DNA of 47,732 nt from assembly GCF_001715195.1 (NCBI RefSeq), contig NZ_MDWE01000041.1, positions 1-47,732 of the forward strand, read 5' to 3'. This document shows positions 1 through 10,999 of the stretch, piece by piece (position 1 is the stretch's first letter; each line of letters begins with the position of its first letter). The position numbers and the translations under genes are program-made. The notes beneath the pieces were generated by a model that worked only from the letters and a program-made list of their open reading frames with translations, did no database searches and was not told the DNA's origin. The stretch comes from Rhodohalobacter halophilus (lineage in GTDB: Bacteria > Bacteroidota > Rhodothermia > Balneolales > Balneolaceae).

Positions 1-38
1 CCCCGGATTGGTCATTTGACAAAGTTTGAAGTCTATCC

Positions 39-127
39 AAACCCGACAGGTCTTCGAGACCTGTCGGGTTTTTCACATCCGATCCCTCACTCAAAGACCC
101 GACAGGTTTTGAAAACCTGTCGGGTCT
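39..127. repeat. Pair of near-identical palindromic hairpins
   Basis: Two perfect inverted repeats lie side by side. The first (39-71) has 15-base arms around a 3-base centre (TCG). The second (95-127) has 16-base arms around a single central G. Both share the core ACCCGACAGGT...ACCTGTCGGGT and differ only near the loop. They lie immediately downstream of the stop codon of the minus-strand gene ending at 136, so the nearer one could end its transcription, although there is no long T-run. The shared core at two adjacent places suggests a dispersed palindromic repeat family rather than two independent terminators. Confidence 0.75.
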
Positions 128-135
128 GGTCTTGT

Positions 136-1281
136 TTAATTTATATCCCAGCGATAGGTTCTGTGAGTTTTATGATGAACACAGCCTAGTGCTTCAAGGC
201 TGCGCTGCATCAGCCAGTTTTTTTCACTCACCCACCCCCCTTCAAGATATTCGAGTGTTGGGGCCGCCTTGTGTGTCATCTGAATTCCCCGTACAAACAC
301 CAGTGCTTCCAATCCGAGCTTCCGGTATTTTGGGAGGGTTCCAAAAACCATGGTTCGCAGATGTTTTACACGTTTTTTAAACCGTAACAGTTTGGGTAGA
401 TGCCACCATCGCAGCTTCCCGCCCGTTTCGGCCGAAATTTCATTCAAATCCGGAATGGATACTGAGAAAGAGGCCGGCTCCCCGTTCACAAATGCCAGCT
501 GAATACTTTCGGGAATCATAATCTTTTTTAAATCCTGAACCATCTGGCGGGTGGCCTCCCGGGTCAGTTCCGTAAACTCATCTTCCCGTTCAGATATATC
601 CTGATGCTGCCAGGCCTGATTATAGATCGAGCGGATATACTCTGCATCTCTCTCCAGATTCTGCATATCAATCGGGCGGGTGGTTACATCAGCCCGACTC
701 TCAATCCTGTCAGTAATTCGCACCATACGATCAGGAATTGGTTCTGTAAAACTTCGTTTATAGCTCCAGTGATCATCCAGCTTTACCGCACCGGTGTTTT
801 CGATCAGCTTTTGGTAATACGGCGGGTGGTAAAACATTCCGTAGATGGGCGGTTCATCAAAATTTTCTACCAACAGCCCCCAGTAGTTCATGTTCTGGCC
901 AAAATTTATCGGTCCGCGAAACGCCTCGTACCCATGCTCTTGATGCCACTCTTTGGCAAACTGTATCATCTCATCTGCTACTGATTGATCGTCGATCATC
1001 TCTACAAAACCGAGTCCTCCCATCCTGGGGCTAAGTTTGGAATCCTTTTCGGGATGGTTCATCAGGGCAAACCTGGCAACGACCGCATCATCCGAACAGA
1101 TCAGATAGCGCTCACACACACCGCCATCAAAAAACGTGTTCTTTTCCGGGTTGAACACATTCTCAACTTCAAAACGGAGAGGCGGAATCCAGTTGGGGTG
1201 ATTCTTGTAAATGGAGAATGGAAAATCATGAAACAGATCGATCTCTTTTTGAGACTCAATCTTTTTAATTCGGTATGCCAT
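136..1281 (-). CDS. GNAT-like acyltransferase family protein (function unknown)
   Basis: A 381-residue soluble protein without signal peptide or membrane segments. It resembles large GNAT-fold proteins of about 370-390 residues often annotated as N-acetyltransferase or hypothetical in Bacteroidota-like genomes. The C-terminal part has an acetyl-CoA-fold look: a segment around residues 255-275 (IQLAFVNGEPASFSVSIPD) followed by a GTLPKYRKLGLEALV segment around 310-325 resembling the pyrophosphate-binding loop region. The N-terminal half contains RGPINFGQNMNYWGLLVE, a conserved-looking motif of unknown role. The ATG at 1279-1281 is the only sensible start. It is divergent from the small anchored protein at 1386. 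The substrate cannot be inferred. The fold assignment is from family resemblance and is moderate. Confidence 0.6.
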   Translation of the reverse strand: MAYRIKKIESQKEIDLFHDFPFSIYKNHPNWIPPLRFEVENVFNPEKNTFFDGGVCERYLICSDDAVVARFALMNHPEKDSKLSPRMGGLGFVEMIDDQSVADEMIQFAKEWHQEHGYEAFRGPINFGQNMNYWGLLVENFDEPPIYGMFYHPPYYQKLIENTGAVKLDDHWSYKRSFTEPIPDRMVRITDRIESRADVTTRPIDMQNLERDAEYIRSIYNQAWQHQDISEREDEFTELTREATRQMVQDLKKIMIPESIQLAFVNGEPASFSVSIPDLNEISAETGGKLRWWHLPKLLRFKKRVKHLRTMVFGTLPKYRKLGLEALVFVRGIQMTHKAAPTLEYLEGGWVSEKNWLMQRSLEALGCVHHKTHRTYRWDIN

Positions 1282-1385
1282 CAGTCAAAATCAATGCTTA
1301 CATTAGGTGATGAGGTTCCCGATGAATGTAAAAGGCCTCGGGCTCTGTTCAAAATCACATAAAGAATCAGAAAGGACGTTATTCC

Positions 1386-1856
1386 ATGGAATCCGGGAGA
1401 CAGCGCAAATTCATCGCTCTTTTATTGGCACTATCTTGCCTCACCGCTATCTACCTGTTGCTGAACAGCTCTCCGCTCGAATCAAAAAAGCTGACACACT
1501 CCTCTCAGATCGACTCGCTGATTACCGAATCGCTCAGGGATTTTAATATCCCCCCGAGTCAGGTTCGAAAGCGAACGGTTGAAATTGACTCGACCTTCAG
1601 CCGAAGTGTCTACACGGTTCGCGTTGCACCAAATTTTTCTAAAACTACTCTGCACTATACGCTGCATAAGAGTCTGTGGCCTTTCAATGTAAGAACAGCC
1701 GGACGGGTTCATTTTCCGGAGAGGGATTTAAATGTTCACTTTCTATATAACGACCGCGTGGTGAGAACGCTCATTGTCCGGCACGATCCCGACCTCAGGC
1801 TTCAACAACATCAACCAGAAATATTACCGGGACAGGACTCTCATGAAGTGGATTGA
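1386..1856 (+). CDS. Small membrane-anchored protein of unknown function
   Basis: A 156-residue protein I do not recognise. Residues 8-27 (KFIALLLALSCLTAIYLLLN) form one hydrophobic segment, most likely an uncleaved anchor, leaving about 125 residues outside the cytoplasm. The exposed part is rich in beta-type alternation (SVYTVRVAPNFSKTTLHYTL; LNVHFLYNDRVVRTLIV). Its 3' end overlaps the likely ATG of the lipase at 1843 by 14 bases, so the two are probably co-translated. A role as an anchor or helper for the lipase is possible from context only. The C-terminal tail (about 15 residues) lies in the overlap and looks unconstrained. Confidence 0.55.
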   Translation: MESGRQRKFIALLLALSCLTAIYLLLNSSPLESKKLTHSSQIDSLITESLRDFNIPPSQVRKRTVEIDSTFSRSVYTVRVAPNFSKTTLHYTLHKSLWPFNVRTAGRVHFPERDLNVHFLYNDRVVRTLIVRHDPDLRLQQHQPEILPGQDSHEVD

Positions 1857-2700
1857 ACCGAAAAAGTATCTCAACAAGCTGAAACTGGATGAATTTCCAC
1901 AACCGGAGATCATTGATCTGAACTACCCGGTTTTACTTTGCCACGGCTACGGGAGTATGTCGATGTTGATGAAGCCGTCGCCCATGCACGACTCCTGCAT
2001 GCGTCTTCGCGGTTTTGGCATTCACGCCTTTGCACCCAACATTGTGCCGTATGCTGCTATTGAGATACGAGCAGGGCAGTGGGAGGACCGGATCAAAAAG
2101 CTGCAGAAAAAATATGGGTATGATAAATTCAACGTGATTGCCCACAGTATGGGCGGGCTCGATATGCGCTATGCCATACACCACAGCAACCTCAGTGAAA
2201 AAGTGGCCTCATTGACAACCATTGCCACCCCTCATTATGGAACCAGCCTGGCGGAAATTGTGCTGACCACCCCAGAATTGCTGAAGGAGAAGCTGAACGA
2301 AATGATGAACTGGTTCGGCGAGAATGTTTTCCCCAATGAGAAGAGCAATGCACGCGAAGCAGTGGAGCAGCTAACCCGGGATTATGTTCAGAGCACGTTC
2401 AACCCATCCACGCCCAATCATAAAAATGTAAAGTACTTTTCAGTCAGCGCTGCGGTAGGGAAAGGAACGGACCACCCGCTAAACCCGATCTTGCGCCTGC
2501 AAAATCAGTTGATCTATCAAAAAGAGGGAACCAACGACTCGTTTGTAACGGCCGAAAGTGCCGTCTGGGGGGAACACATCGGGCAGTACCCCATCAGTCA
2601 CCTTGAGCAGATCGATATTCAGGTAAGCAGAGAGAGACGACCCCTTGTTGATTCCATGTGGATGGATATTGCCAATAACCTGAAGAAGAACGGACTATAG
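1843..2700 (+). CDS. Lipase-like alpha/beta hydrolase
   Basis: A 285-residue alpha/beta hydrolase of the bacterial triacylglycerol-lipase type. Visible landmarks are the oxyanion-hole strand LLCHGYG (about residue 31), the nucleophile elbow AHSMGG (about 99-104), TPHYGTSLAE (about 127-136), the acid region NDSFVTAESAVWG corresponding to the NDGLV segment of Pseudomonas-type lipases, and a late HLEQID segment giving the catalytic His. There is no signal peptide, which is unusual for a secreted lipase and suggests a cytoplasmic role or unrecognised export. An in-frame TTG at 1774 would add 23 residues but would overlap the upstream gene by 83 bases; the ATG at 1843 is preferred. The gene converges on surE with a 6-base overlap of coding ends. 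Confidence 0.8.
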   Translation: MKWIEPKKYLNKLKLDEFPQPEIIDLNYPVLLCHGYGSMSMLMKPSPMHDSCMRLRGFGIHAFAPNIVPYAAIEIRAGQWEDRIKKLQKKYGYDKFNVIAHSMGGLDMRYAIHHSNLSEKVASLTTIATPHYGTSLAEIVLTTPELLKEKLNEMMNWFGENVFPNEKSNAREAVEQLTRDYVQSTFNPSTPNHKNVKYFSVSAAVGKGTDHPLNPILRLQNQLIYQKEGTNDSFVTAESAVWGEHIGQYPISHLEQIDIQVSRERRPLVDSMWMDIANNLKKNGL

Positions 2701-3459
2701 TTCGATATCCCGAAGATCGTTCAGAAGCGAGTAGGCTGTCAAATCGTACTGTATAGGGGTGAGTGACGCGAACCCTTTTTCAAGAACGGAGATATCATTT
2801 TTCTCATCTTCATCCAGAAGCTGAAATTTACCGGTCATCCAGTAGTAGTTACGATTATGGGGATCTACCCTTCCCTCAAACTCCTCCACATAGCGGCTGT
2901 TTGCCTGACGTGCCCATTTAATTCCCTTGAGAGGTCCTGACGGTGCATTCAGGTTGAGCGTAACCCCGCGCGGCAACCCGTGATTGAGTACATATCCGAT
3001 CACTTTCCGGGCGGCATCCTGGCAGCCTGTAAGATCTGCATTCTCGTCAAAATCGGTACAGGATACGGCAATAGACGGATAACCAAGGATGGTTCCTTCC
3101 GTTGCCGCACTTACGGTTCCTGAGTAGAGAATATTAATACCGGCATTACTCCCGTGATTGATTCCGCTCACCACAAGGTCCGGTTTCCGGTCAAGTAGCT
3201 GGTTGTGTGCAAGCTTTACCGAATCGGCCGGTGTGCCCGACACAGCCTGACCGTCGAACCGTCCGTCAATCCGAAACGGGCGGGCTCTGAGCGGGGTTGA
3301 AACGGTAATGGCGTGCCCCACCGCGCTCTGCTGGCGATCCGGTGCGATGATTGCCACATCACCGAATTCATCGGCTACTTCAGCGAGTGCTTTTATCCCC
3401 TGGGAGAAAATACCATCATCGTTACATACTAAAATCAGGGGTTTACGAGGTTTTGACAT
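2695..3459 (-). CDS. surE: 5'/3'-nucleotidase SurE
   Basis: SurE is a metal-dependent nucleoside 5'-/3'-monophosphate phosphatase of the survival-protein family. The 254-residue product shows the family signature throughout: the metal-binding LVCNDDGIFSQGI at residues 10-22, APDRQQSAVGHAIT around 40-53, VSGTPADSVKLA around 73-84, and VVSGINHGSNAGINILYSGTVSAATEG around 96-122. Length is typical. It is the last gene of a minus-strand set with panB and fabZ; 41 bases separate it from panB. It carries no signal sequence, as expected for a cytoplasmic enzyme. Confidence 0.95.
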   Translation of the reverse strand: MSKPRKPLILVCNDDGIFSQGIKALAEVADEFGDVAIIAPDRQQSAVGHAITVSTPLRARPFRIDGRFDGQAVSGTPADSVKLAHNQLLDRKPDLVVSGINHGSNAGINILYSGTVSAATEGTILGYPSIAVSCTDFDENADLTGCQDAARKVIGYVLNHGLPRGVTLNLNAPSGPLKGIKWARQANSRYVEEFEGRVDPHNRNYYWMTGKFQLLDEDEKNDISVLEKGFASLTPIQYDLTAYSLLNDLRDIEL

Positions 3460-3500
3460 CTGATAAAATCTTAAAATTCAAATCTTTCAAACAGCTTAAT

Positions 3501-4328
3501 TTACTTGTACTGTTCGTTTTCGTTTGGGAAGTCACCGCTTTTCACATCATCAATGTAATGTTTTACGGCATTGTCCATTTCGGAATGCAGATCGACATAT
3601 CGGCGGAGAAAACGGGGAGAAAAGTCTTTATTTAATCCAAGCATATCGTGCAGTACCAGCACTTGACCGTCGCAGTGAGGACCGGCTCCGATCCCAATCG
3701 TTGGCACAGAAAGGGATTCAGTTACTTTTTTGGCAAGTGATGAGGGAATCTTTTCGAGAACAATAGAGAAGACGCCCGCCTCTTCAAGGATTTTGGCATC
3801 TTTCATCAGTTGTTCAGCTTCCTGCTCCTCTTTTGCCCGAACCTTATAGGTGCCAAATTTGTAAATGCTTTGGGGCGTCAGGCCAAGATGTCCCATTACC
3901 GGAATACCGGCTTCCACAATACGCTTCACTGTATTTGCAATCGGTTCGCCTCCCTCCACTTTTATAGCGTGTGCTCCGGCCTCTTTCATCATCCGGCCTG
4001 CACTTTTTAGCGCCTCTTTCGTGGTAACCTGGTAGCTCATAAAGGGCAGATCGGCAATTACCAGGGCGCGGTCTACTCCTCGAACCACGCACTGTGTGTG
4101 ATAGATCATCTGATCGAGCGTCATGGGAACGGTTGTCTCATGTCCCGCCATCACGTTGCTTGCAGAGTCGCCCACCAGAATTACATCCACTCCGGCACCA
4201 TCCACAATACCTGCCATGGTAAAATCGTAAGCCGTAAGCATACTGATTTTTTCGCCGTGGCGTTTCATATCCACAACGGTTTGAGTGGTTACTTTGTCTC
4301 GCTTTTGAGAAGGGAGTTCGGTACTCAT
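3501..4328 (-). CDS. panB: 3-methyl-2-oxobutanoate hydroxymethyltransferase
   Basis: PanB transfers a hydroxymethyl group from 5,10-methylene-tetrahydrofolate to 2-oxoisovalerate, the first committed step of pantothenate and hence CoA synthesis. The 275-residue protein has the expected TIM-barrel landmarks: [19 protein letters not shown] near residue 30, [20 protein letters not shown] around 50-70 (magnesium/ketoacid site), KVEGG near 125, [12 protein letters not shown] around 145 and IVLEKIP around 195. The start ATG overlaps the stop of fabZ by 4 bases (ATGA), so the two are translationally coupled. That puts CoA supply next to fatty-acid/lipid A synthesis. Confidence 0.95.
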   Translation of the reverse strand: MSTELPSQKRDKVTTQTVVDMKRHGEKISMLTAYDFTMAGIVDGAGVDVILVGDSASNVMAGHETTVPMTLDQMIYHTQCVVRGVDRALVIADLPFMSYQVTTKEALKSAGRMMKEAGAHAIKVEGGEPIANTVKRIVEAGIPVMGHLGLTPQSIYKFGTYKVRAKEEQEAEQLMKDAKILEEAGVFSIVLEKIPSSLAKKVTESLSVPTIGIGAGPHCDGQVLVLHDMLGLNKDFSPRFLRRYVDLHSEMDNAVKHYIDDVKSGDFPNENEQYK

Positions 4329-4765
4329 GCGCTCTCCTTGGATACGATTGCAGCAGAAGCTTCCAGTTCGCAGACTACTTTGTCATCCACGGTTGCCTTC
4401 CCGATCATGGTAATAAAGTTTCGCCGCTGACTCTCCAGCCTGACTTCCATTCGAAGCTGATCTCCCGGCACTACACTTTTTCGAAACTTGGCATTTTTGA
4501 TACCGGTGAAAACCATCAAGGTATTTTCCGGATCATCCACCTGACTTTTCATAATCATCAATGCCCCGGACTGTGCCATCGCCTCTACCTGAAGTACACC
4601 CGGCATAATGGGGGCGCCGGGAAAGTGGCCGTTAAAAAAATCTTCGTTTACCGTTACATTTTTAAGCGTAACAATTCGATCCTCTTCGAGTTCAAGCACC
4701 CGATCTATCAGTAAAAAAGGGTATCGGTGAGGGATATAATTTTTAATCTCTTCAATTTTCATCAT
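4325..4765 (-). CDS. fabZ: 3-hydroxyacyl-ACP dehydratase FabZ
   Basis: FabZ removes water from 3-hydroxyacyl-ACP during fatty-acid elongation. The 146-residue hotdog-fold protein shows [16 protein letters not shown] at the N-terminus, the catalytic His in [16 protein letters not shown] (about residue 50) and the catalytic Glu in [10 protein letters not shown] (about 63). Length matches stand-alone FabZ, so it is not the LpxC-FabZ fusion found in some Bacteroidota. First gene of the set fabZ-panB, with a 4-base overlap, then surE. The 120 bases upstream to the menG stop hold no obvious gene. Confidence 0.95.
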   Translation of the reverse strand: MMKIEEIKNYIPHRYPFLLIDRVLELEEDRIVTLKNVTVNEDFFNGHFPGAPIMPGVLQVEAMAQSGALMIMKSQVDDPENTLMVFTGIKNAKFRKSVVPGDQLRMEVRLESQRRNFITMIGKATVDDKVVCELEASAAIVSKESA

Positions 4766-4885
4766 AACTAATCTTTAGGGATTGAAATAGAATTCCTGAA
4801 AAACAATCGTTTCTTGTCTGTTTCATCCGGCCGGTATCACTTTTAATTCCGCCGGTTCAGCTTACAATTTGTGAATATACTAAAA

Positions 4886-5575
4886 CTATGCCACGGTGCC
4901 CACATAGACGTAAGCAATTCCACCTGTAAGCTTTATAGCCTTCCGGCTTGCGAACGATTCGGTCTGATCCATCAATTCCAGAAACTTCCCACCGGCAGGA
5001 AATTTTGCACTCGTTTCCGGCAGGTAGGTGTAAGCATCACGGTTCCCGCTAATCCACCCGCCAACCGTTGGCATCACATGTTTGCTGTAGAATTTATATG
5101 GATACTGTATGATCCCTTCCGGCTGGCCAAACTCCAGGACAACCACCCTGCCGCCGGGGCGTACCACGCGGGCCATCTCTTTCAAGGCCACAACAGGGTC
5201 ATCCACATTGCGAATTCCAAATGCAATACTGGTAATATCAAAAGCGTCATCCTCGTAAGGCAGATCCATCGCATCGGCCACTTCAAAGTCCACAACCAGA
5301 CTTTCATCCTTCGCCTTATCGGGAGCATGTTCAATCATCTCCTTACAGAAATCCGTACCCATCACGTAGCCTTCATGTCCCACCGCTCTTTTAAATTCAA
5401 GAGCCAGGTCGCCGGTTCCGGTGGCGCAGTCCAGCACACGGTGTCCCGGTTTCGCTCCACTCTCCAACACGGTTCGCTTCCGCCAGATGTTGTGGATACC
5501 GAAAGATAAAATGCCGTTAATCCGATCGTAGTCATCGGCAATGTCGGCAAACATACTTCTTACTTTTTCACTCAT
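4886..5575 (-). CDS. menG: Demethylmenaquinone methyltransferase
   Basis: A class I SAM-dependent methyltransferase of the UbiE/MenG family that methylates demethylmenaquinone in the last step of menaquinone synthesis. It begins with the family's FADIADDYDRINGILSFG segment (residues 9-26), then the SAM-binding VLDCATGTGDLA (about 46-57) and GTDFCKEMIEHA (about 74-85), followed by ADAMDLPYEDDAFD and FGIRNVDDPVVALKEMARV. The length of 229 residues is typical. No ubiquinone-specific genes are nearby and the organism type suggests menaquinone only. The gene is 24 bases downstream of the phosphatase at 5600. Confidence 0.93.
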   Translation of the reverse strand: MSEKVRSMFADIADDYDRINGILSFGIHNIWRKRTVLESGAKPGHRVLDCATGTGDLALEFKRAVGHEGYVMGTDFCKEMIEHAPDKAKDESLVVDFEVADAMDLPYEDDAFDITSIAFGIRNVDDPVVALKEMARVVRPGGRVVVLEFGQPEGIIQYPYKFYSKHVMPTVGGWISGNRDAYTYLPETSAKFPAGGKFLELMDQTESFASRKAIKLTGGIAYVYVGTVA

Positions 5576-5599
5576 AATCCTATTTTGTTATTTAGCTGT

Positions 5600-6214
5600 T
5601 CATACAGCAAGATGTTCAATTTTATTCAGGTAAACGGCTTCAAATTCACCGTTATAAACAAGATGGTTTACCGCCCCGTTCTGATGACTGACCTGCTGCA
5701 TATTTTCAAGACCGTATCCGAGCCACTCCGACAGCAGAATCCGAATCAGACGCCCGTGAAGAATTAAAACGATGGTCTCTTCGCTGCTTTGATCCATGAT
5801 CTTCCGAACTGCACCGTTTGCTCTTTCAAACACCTGCAGCGGTGACTCCCCGCCCGGCACCGGTTCATCTATATTTCCGCTCTCCCAGATCTCTTTCAGA
5901 GCAACCAGATCGCCAACAGCTTCGGTATAGGGAACCCCCTCATAAATTCCGAAGTCCATTTCGTCCAGTCCTTCATCTTTTCGAATGTCAAGTCCTGTGC
6001 TGTCCCTAAAAGGTTCAGCTGTTTGCCAGGAGCGCTTCAGGGAGCTGCTCACAAGGTGGTCTGTCGGGTATTGCTGAAGATAGCCCGCCAGTTTACGGGC
6101 CTGATCCCATCCGGTTTCATTCAGGGGAGCATCAATACCTCTCCCCTGCAGTAGACCCTGTTTGTTGTAGTCCGTTTCTCCGTGGCGTGCAATGAATAGC
6201 TTTTTTACACTCAT
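5600..6214 (-). CDS. Histidine phosphatase family protein (phosphoglycerate-mutase superfamily)
   Basis: A 204-residue cytoplasmic member of the histidine phosphatase superfamily. The catalytic RHGETDYN motif is at residues 10-17 with the phospho-accepting His11; a second catalytic region reads LILHGRLIRILL near 150, and the acid is in DEMDFGIYEG. The substrate could be a phosphorylated sugar, alpha-ribazole phosphate or phosphoglycerate. No cobalamin genes are next to it, so a CobC role is not supported. Its start overlaps the stop of the upstream membrane protein by 4 bases, so they are probably co-transcribed. Confidence 0.85.
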   Translation of the reverse strand: MSVKKLFIARHGETDYNKQGLLQGRGIDAPLNETGWDQARKLAGYLQQYPTDHLVSSSLKRSWQTAEPFRDSTGLDIRKDEGLDEMDFGIYEGVPYTEAVGDLVALKEIWESGNIDEPVPGGESPLQVFERANGAVRKIMDQSSEETIVLILHGRLIRILLSEWLGYGLENMQQVSHQNGAVNHLVYNGEFEAVYLNKIEHLAV

Positions 6215-6849
6215 TTTTTCTTTTTGGTATTGTATTCAATCACTGCTTTGCGAATTTCATCATCCATCTTTTTAACATCCACCGGCGGCATATCCTCATA
6301 CACTGAATAACGAACCAGAACCATCTTCAATACACGGTCGTTGAGCGGCAATTTATCGCTCTTTTTATTTGAGTCGATTTTATCCCAAAGGCGCCTGAGC
6401 AAGCTCACCTTGAAGAGAAAAAAGTAGATGATTCCGATTGTAACCCCCAGGTACATGCCGGTAATCCCCATATAACTGAGTGCTACAGCAGCTACAACTA
6501 CCTGAAGGATCTCTGAATTGAGTATTCTCACGGTCGATTCAAACACAATATTTACAAAAGCACTCTTTTTATGATACCACCAGAAGTGGAACATCAGAGC
6601 AACTACGGCCGCTACCCAGGTTTCCGTAATAAGTGCGAGGATAAAATAGAGAAGCATGGCCAGGGAGTCGGCGCTGTCTATCCAAACGACCGCTTTCGAA
6701 ATTAAACTTTCGAACGAGTATTTCTTCATCAAGCCGGGCACATACTCTTCAATCGAATCACGGGTTGCATGAAACCAGTGTCCGCCTGAGGTAACCGTCG
6801 AAAATGGGGTTTCGAGAACGTTTATTGAGTGAGACTTCTTTGAAAACAT
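6211..6849 (-). CDS. Membrane protein of unknown function
   Basis: A 212-residue protein I do not recognise. A hydrophilic N-terminal half of about 60 residues is followed by three or four membrane segments: around 63-92 (LAMLLYFILALITETWVAAVVALMF split), around 110-135 (ILQVVVAAVALSYMGITGMYLG) and around 136-150 (IGIIYFFLFKVS). A basic cytoplasmic tail of about 60 residues ends in a lysine run. Its stop overlaps the phosphatase start, so the two are likely an operon. Nothing in the sequence indicates a substrate. Confidence 0.7.
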   Translation of the reverse strand: MFSKKSHSINVLETPFSTVTSGGHWFHATRDSIEEYVPGLMKKYSFESLISKAVVWIDSADSLAMLLYFILALITETWVAAVVALMFHFWWYHKKSAFVNIVFESTVRILNSEILQVVVAAVALSYMGITGMYLGVTIGIIYFFLFKVSLLRRLWDKIDSNKKSDKLPLNDRVLKMVLVRYSVYEDMPPVDVKKMDDEIRKAVIEYNTKKKK

Positions 6850-6913
6850 AATGGCTAAAGATAGCCTCTATTATGGAGAAAAAGAATTAAAACGGGTGAT
6901 TTCATGTAGCAGC

Positions 6914-7600
6914 TCAGGCCCGGGCTACGGTCACGATCATCGCCGGTTCAGAATATTCACTAAGAACCTGTGCCAGCTCAAATGTAGTGGCTCCTGTGGT
7001 AAAAACATCATCCACAATAATGGGAGTTCTATTGAATACTTTCTGGGGTTTTAGTATCTGAAACGCATTTTTCACATTTTCTATACGCTTTTCTGATGAG
7101 AGTCCGGTTTGTGTAGACGTCTTTTTGCCCCGAACCACCACACTCAACTCTACAATCTCCCAACCGCTCACCGCTCCAAATCCCTCTGCCAGTGCAGCTG
7201 CCTGATTATATCCCCTCTTACGAAACTTCGATTTGTGCAGTGGCACCGGAACAATGATGGGTGGAAACTGTTCAAACGTATCGGTGATATCATGTTCAAC
7301 TTTTTGTAAAAACGCCCCCGCTAATGTCTCCCCAAGTTCTACTCCGGCCTTTCGAAGGTAGTTATATTTCAACCCGTGGAGAAGTTGCTGCAGGTACCCC
7401 CCTTTATCGAATGACCACATGGAGTATTGAAACTGCACAACATCAGGAAGGATTTGATCCTCCTGCATCTCAATTCCTGAAAACCTCTGCTTTTTGCACC
7501 AGCTGCACAGATGGCGGGCCTCGTGTTTTATGGCTGCCCCACAGCAGGTACAAACCGGTGGGAAAAAGAGATCTATATATGGCCGGACAGCTTTCATCAT
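6914..7600 (-). CDS. ComF family phosphoribosyltransferase-like protein
   Basis: A 228-residue ComFC-type protein. The N-terminus has a four-cysteine zinc-binding pattern (CTCCGAAI...CSWCKKQ, about residues 16-38). The C-terminal half is a type I phosphoribosyltransferase fold with the PRPP motif PIIVDDVFTTGATTFE around 188-203 and KRGYNQAAALAEG around 124. In naturally transformable bacteria ComFC assists uptake of single-stranded DNA; elsewhere it is widespread without proven role. A longer reading frame to 7699 exists, but the ATG at 7598-7600 has an AAGGA-type ribosome site 9 bases upstream and begins where family similarity starts. Confidence 0.88.
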   Translation of the reverse strand: MMKAVRPYIDLFFPPVCTCCGAAIKHEARHLCSWCKKQRFSGIEMQEDQILPDVVQFQYSMWSFDKGGYLQQLLHGLKYNYLRKAGVELGETLAGAFLQKVEHDITDTFEQFPPIIVPVPLHKSKFRKRGYNQAAALAEGFGAVSGWEIVELSVVVRGKKTSTQTGLSSEKRIENVKNAFQILKPQKVFNRTPIIVDDVFTTGATTFELAQVLSEYSEPAMIVTVARA

Positions 7601-7747
7601 CAACGAATCCTTCTTGGGTTCAATCTGACTGTATGAACCGGAAATGAGACGATCCTTACAAAAATCGTCTCTTTTTGTACGGAGTCTTTTGGAAAGCACA
7701 ATAATTAATTAGATTTGGACACTGTAAAAAACTCAAAAACTCACTTT

Positions 7748-8848
7748 ATGCCTTCAATCGGGAAAGACTTAGCGACCATCAGAAAACACCTTGGGATGTC
7801 TATTGAGGACATACAGCATGCGACCAAAATTCCCCTTGATACCCTGAAGTCTATCGAAGACAACTCCATTTTTGAGAGTAAAGAGGAGATTCAAACATAC
7901 ATCAGGAGTTTTGTCCGCACATATGGGCGGAAACTGAAACTGGATGATGAACTGGTTGTAGAAGCACTCGATCGGCAGGAAGTGGGCGGTTACAGCCATC
8001 AATTGCTGCAGGGTTATCCTGAACTAGCACCCAAAGAGAGTCGGCCGGAGAAGACCCCGCCTCAAAAATTAGAAGAGGAACCCGAAGATGTGAAGAGTGC
8101 AGAACCGGTGAGTCAAGAAAGTGAAGAGCCGGATCAGCCCGAAAGTGAAGAGAACACACCTGAAAAAGCGGCGGCAGCTCCCAAAAAAGAGGCCGAGCCC
8201 GGCCAAGCGCCGAATGTTCACAACGTGAACTGGGCGGATATGGGGAAAAAATTCTCTAAACCAAAAAACGGCGCACCGGTTCAGCTGATTGGCATCGGTG
8301 TGATCGCCATCTTTATCATTGCCATCGTCTATTTTGTGTTTATCAGTGATGATACTGAGTCGGGTCAAACTGCACAGATGGAAACACCGCCGGTTCCCGA
8401 AGAGACGATCCGGGGCGGAGAGAGTAGCGGAATTCCGCTGGACCTGTCCGATGAACCGGAACAGAGCACTGAACCTACAACTCCTGCAGAGTTGGATGAT
8501 ACTCTCTACATCACCATCTATGCTGCGAATGACCGGCTCGACCCTATTCGGGTCTGGAGTGACCTCAAACCGCGTATTGATCCCTATTGGATTGAGCAGG
8601 GATTGGCACTCAACTTCGAATTTCAAGACACCCTCCGCTTCCGCGGGCAGTACAGCAGAATGCTTGTTTTTATGAATGGCCACCGGATTGACAACTTCCG
8701 CGAGCAGTATTTTAATGCCGGAGAGAATTCTGTGGAACTGACCCGCAGCATTTTTGAAGATGATCCAAAGTGGGCCACCCCCATTCCGTTTGAACTCCCG
8801 CCGAACGTAGATGAACCCGACTCTGTTGCAAACAGACCCTCATTTTAA
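7748..8848 (+). CDS. RodZ-like helix-turn-helix membrane protein
   Basis: A 366-residue protein with RodZ layout. The N-terminus (about residues 4-70) is a RodZ-type helix-turn-helix domain (IGKDLATIRKHLGMSIEDI and later SFVRTYGRKLKL). A long acidic Pro/Glu-rich linker (about 95-160) follows, then one transmembrane segment at about 178-199, and an extracytoplasmic domain that resembles the C-terminal DUF4115 region (IYAANDRLDPIRVWSDL ... LEFQDTLRFRG-like). RodZ links MreB filaments to the cell wall machinery. A TTG start 11 codons upstream (7715) is possible; the ATG is chosen because it begins just before the domain. Ends 23 bases before ligA. Confidence 0.8.
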   Translation: MPSIGKDLATIRKHLGMSIEDIQHATKIPLDTLKSIEDNSIFESKEEIQTYIRSFVRTYGRKLKLDDELVVEALDRQEVGGYSHQLLQGYPELAPKESRPEKTPPQKLEEEPEDVKSAEPVSQESEEPDQPESEENTPEKAAAAPKKEAEPGQAPNVHNVNWADMGKKFSKPKNGAPVQLIGIGVIAIFIIAIVYFVFISDDTESGQTAQMETPPVPEETIRGGESSGIPLDLSDEPEQSTEPTTPAELDDTLYITIYAANDRLDPIRVWSDLKPRIDPYWIEQGLALNFEFQDTLRFRGQYSRMLVFMNGHRIDNFREQYFNAGENSVELTRSIFEDDPKWATPIPFELPPNVDEPDSVANRPSF

Positions 8849-8862
8849 TTCAAACGTATTAG

Positions 8863-10869
<2,007 letters not shown>

Positions 10870-10915
10870 CTGGCAGCCTGTCCATAGAATCAAATTACAC
10901 AGACAAAAAAATCAA

Positions 10916-10948
10916 TTTTTGATATAACCTCACCTTCACTATACTTTG
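10916..10948 (+). promoter_or_regulatory. Probable Bacteroidota-type promoter for the 7TM-HD gene
   Basis: TTTTTG at 10916-10921 is followed, 18 bases later, by TATACTTTG at 10940-10948. This approximates the -33 TTTG / -7 TAnnTTTG promoter known for Bacteroides-group sigma factors; the -7 box has one extra base between TA and TTTG. It lies 51 bases before the ATG at 11000 in the only sizeable gap between ligA and that gene. Confidence 0.4.
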
Positions 10949-10999
10949 TTTTGGGTACTCGAAAAATTGTTGAGACTACCTTTTGACTAATAGATCATT

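Noticed and set aside
5600-6214. CobC (alpha-ribazole phosphatase) assignment
   Set aside because: The motif is generic to histidine phosphatases and no cobalamin genes are adjacent.
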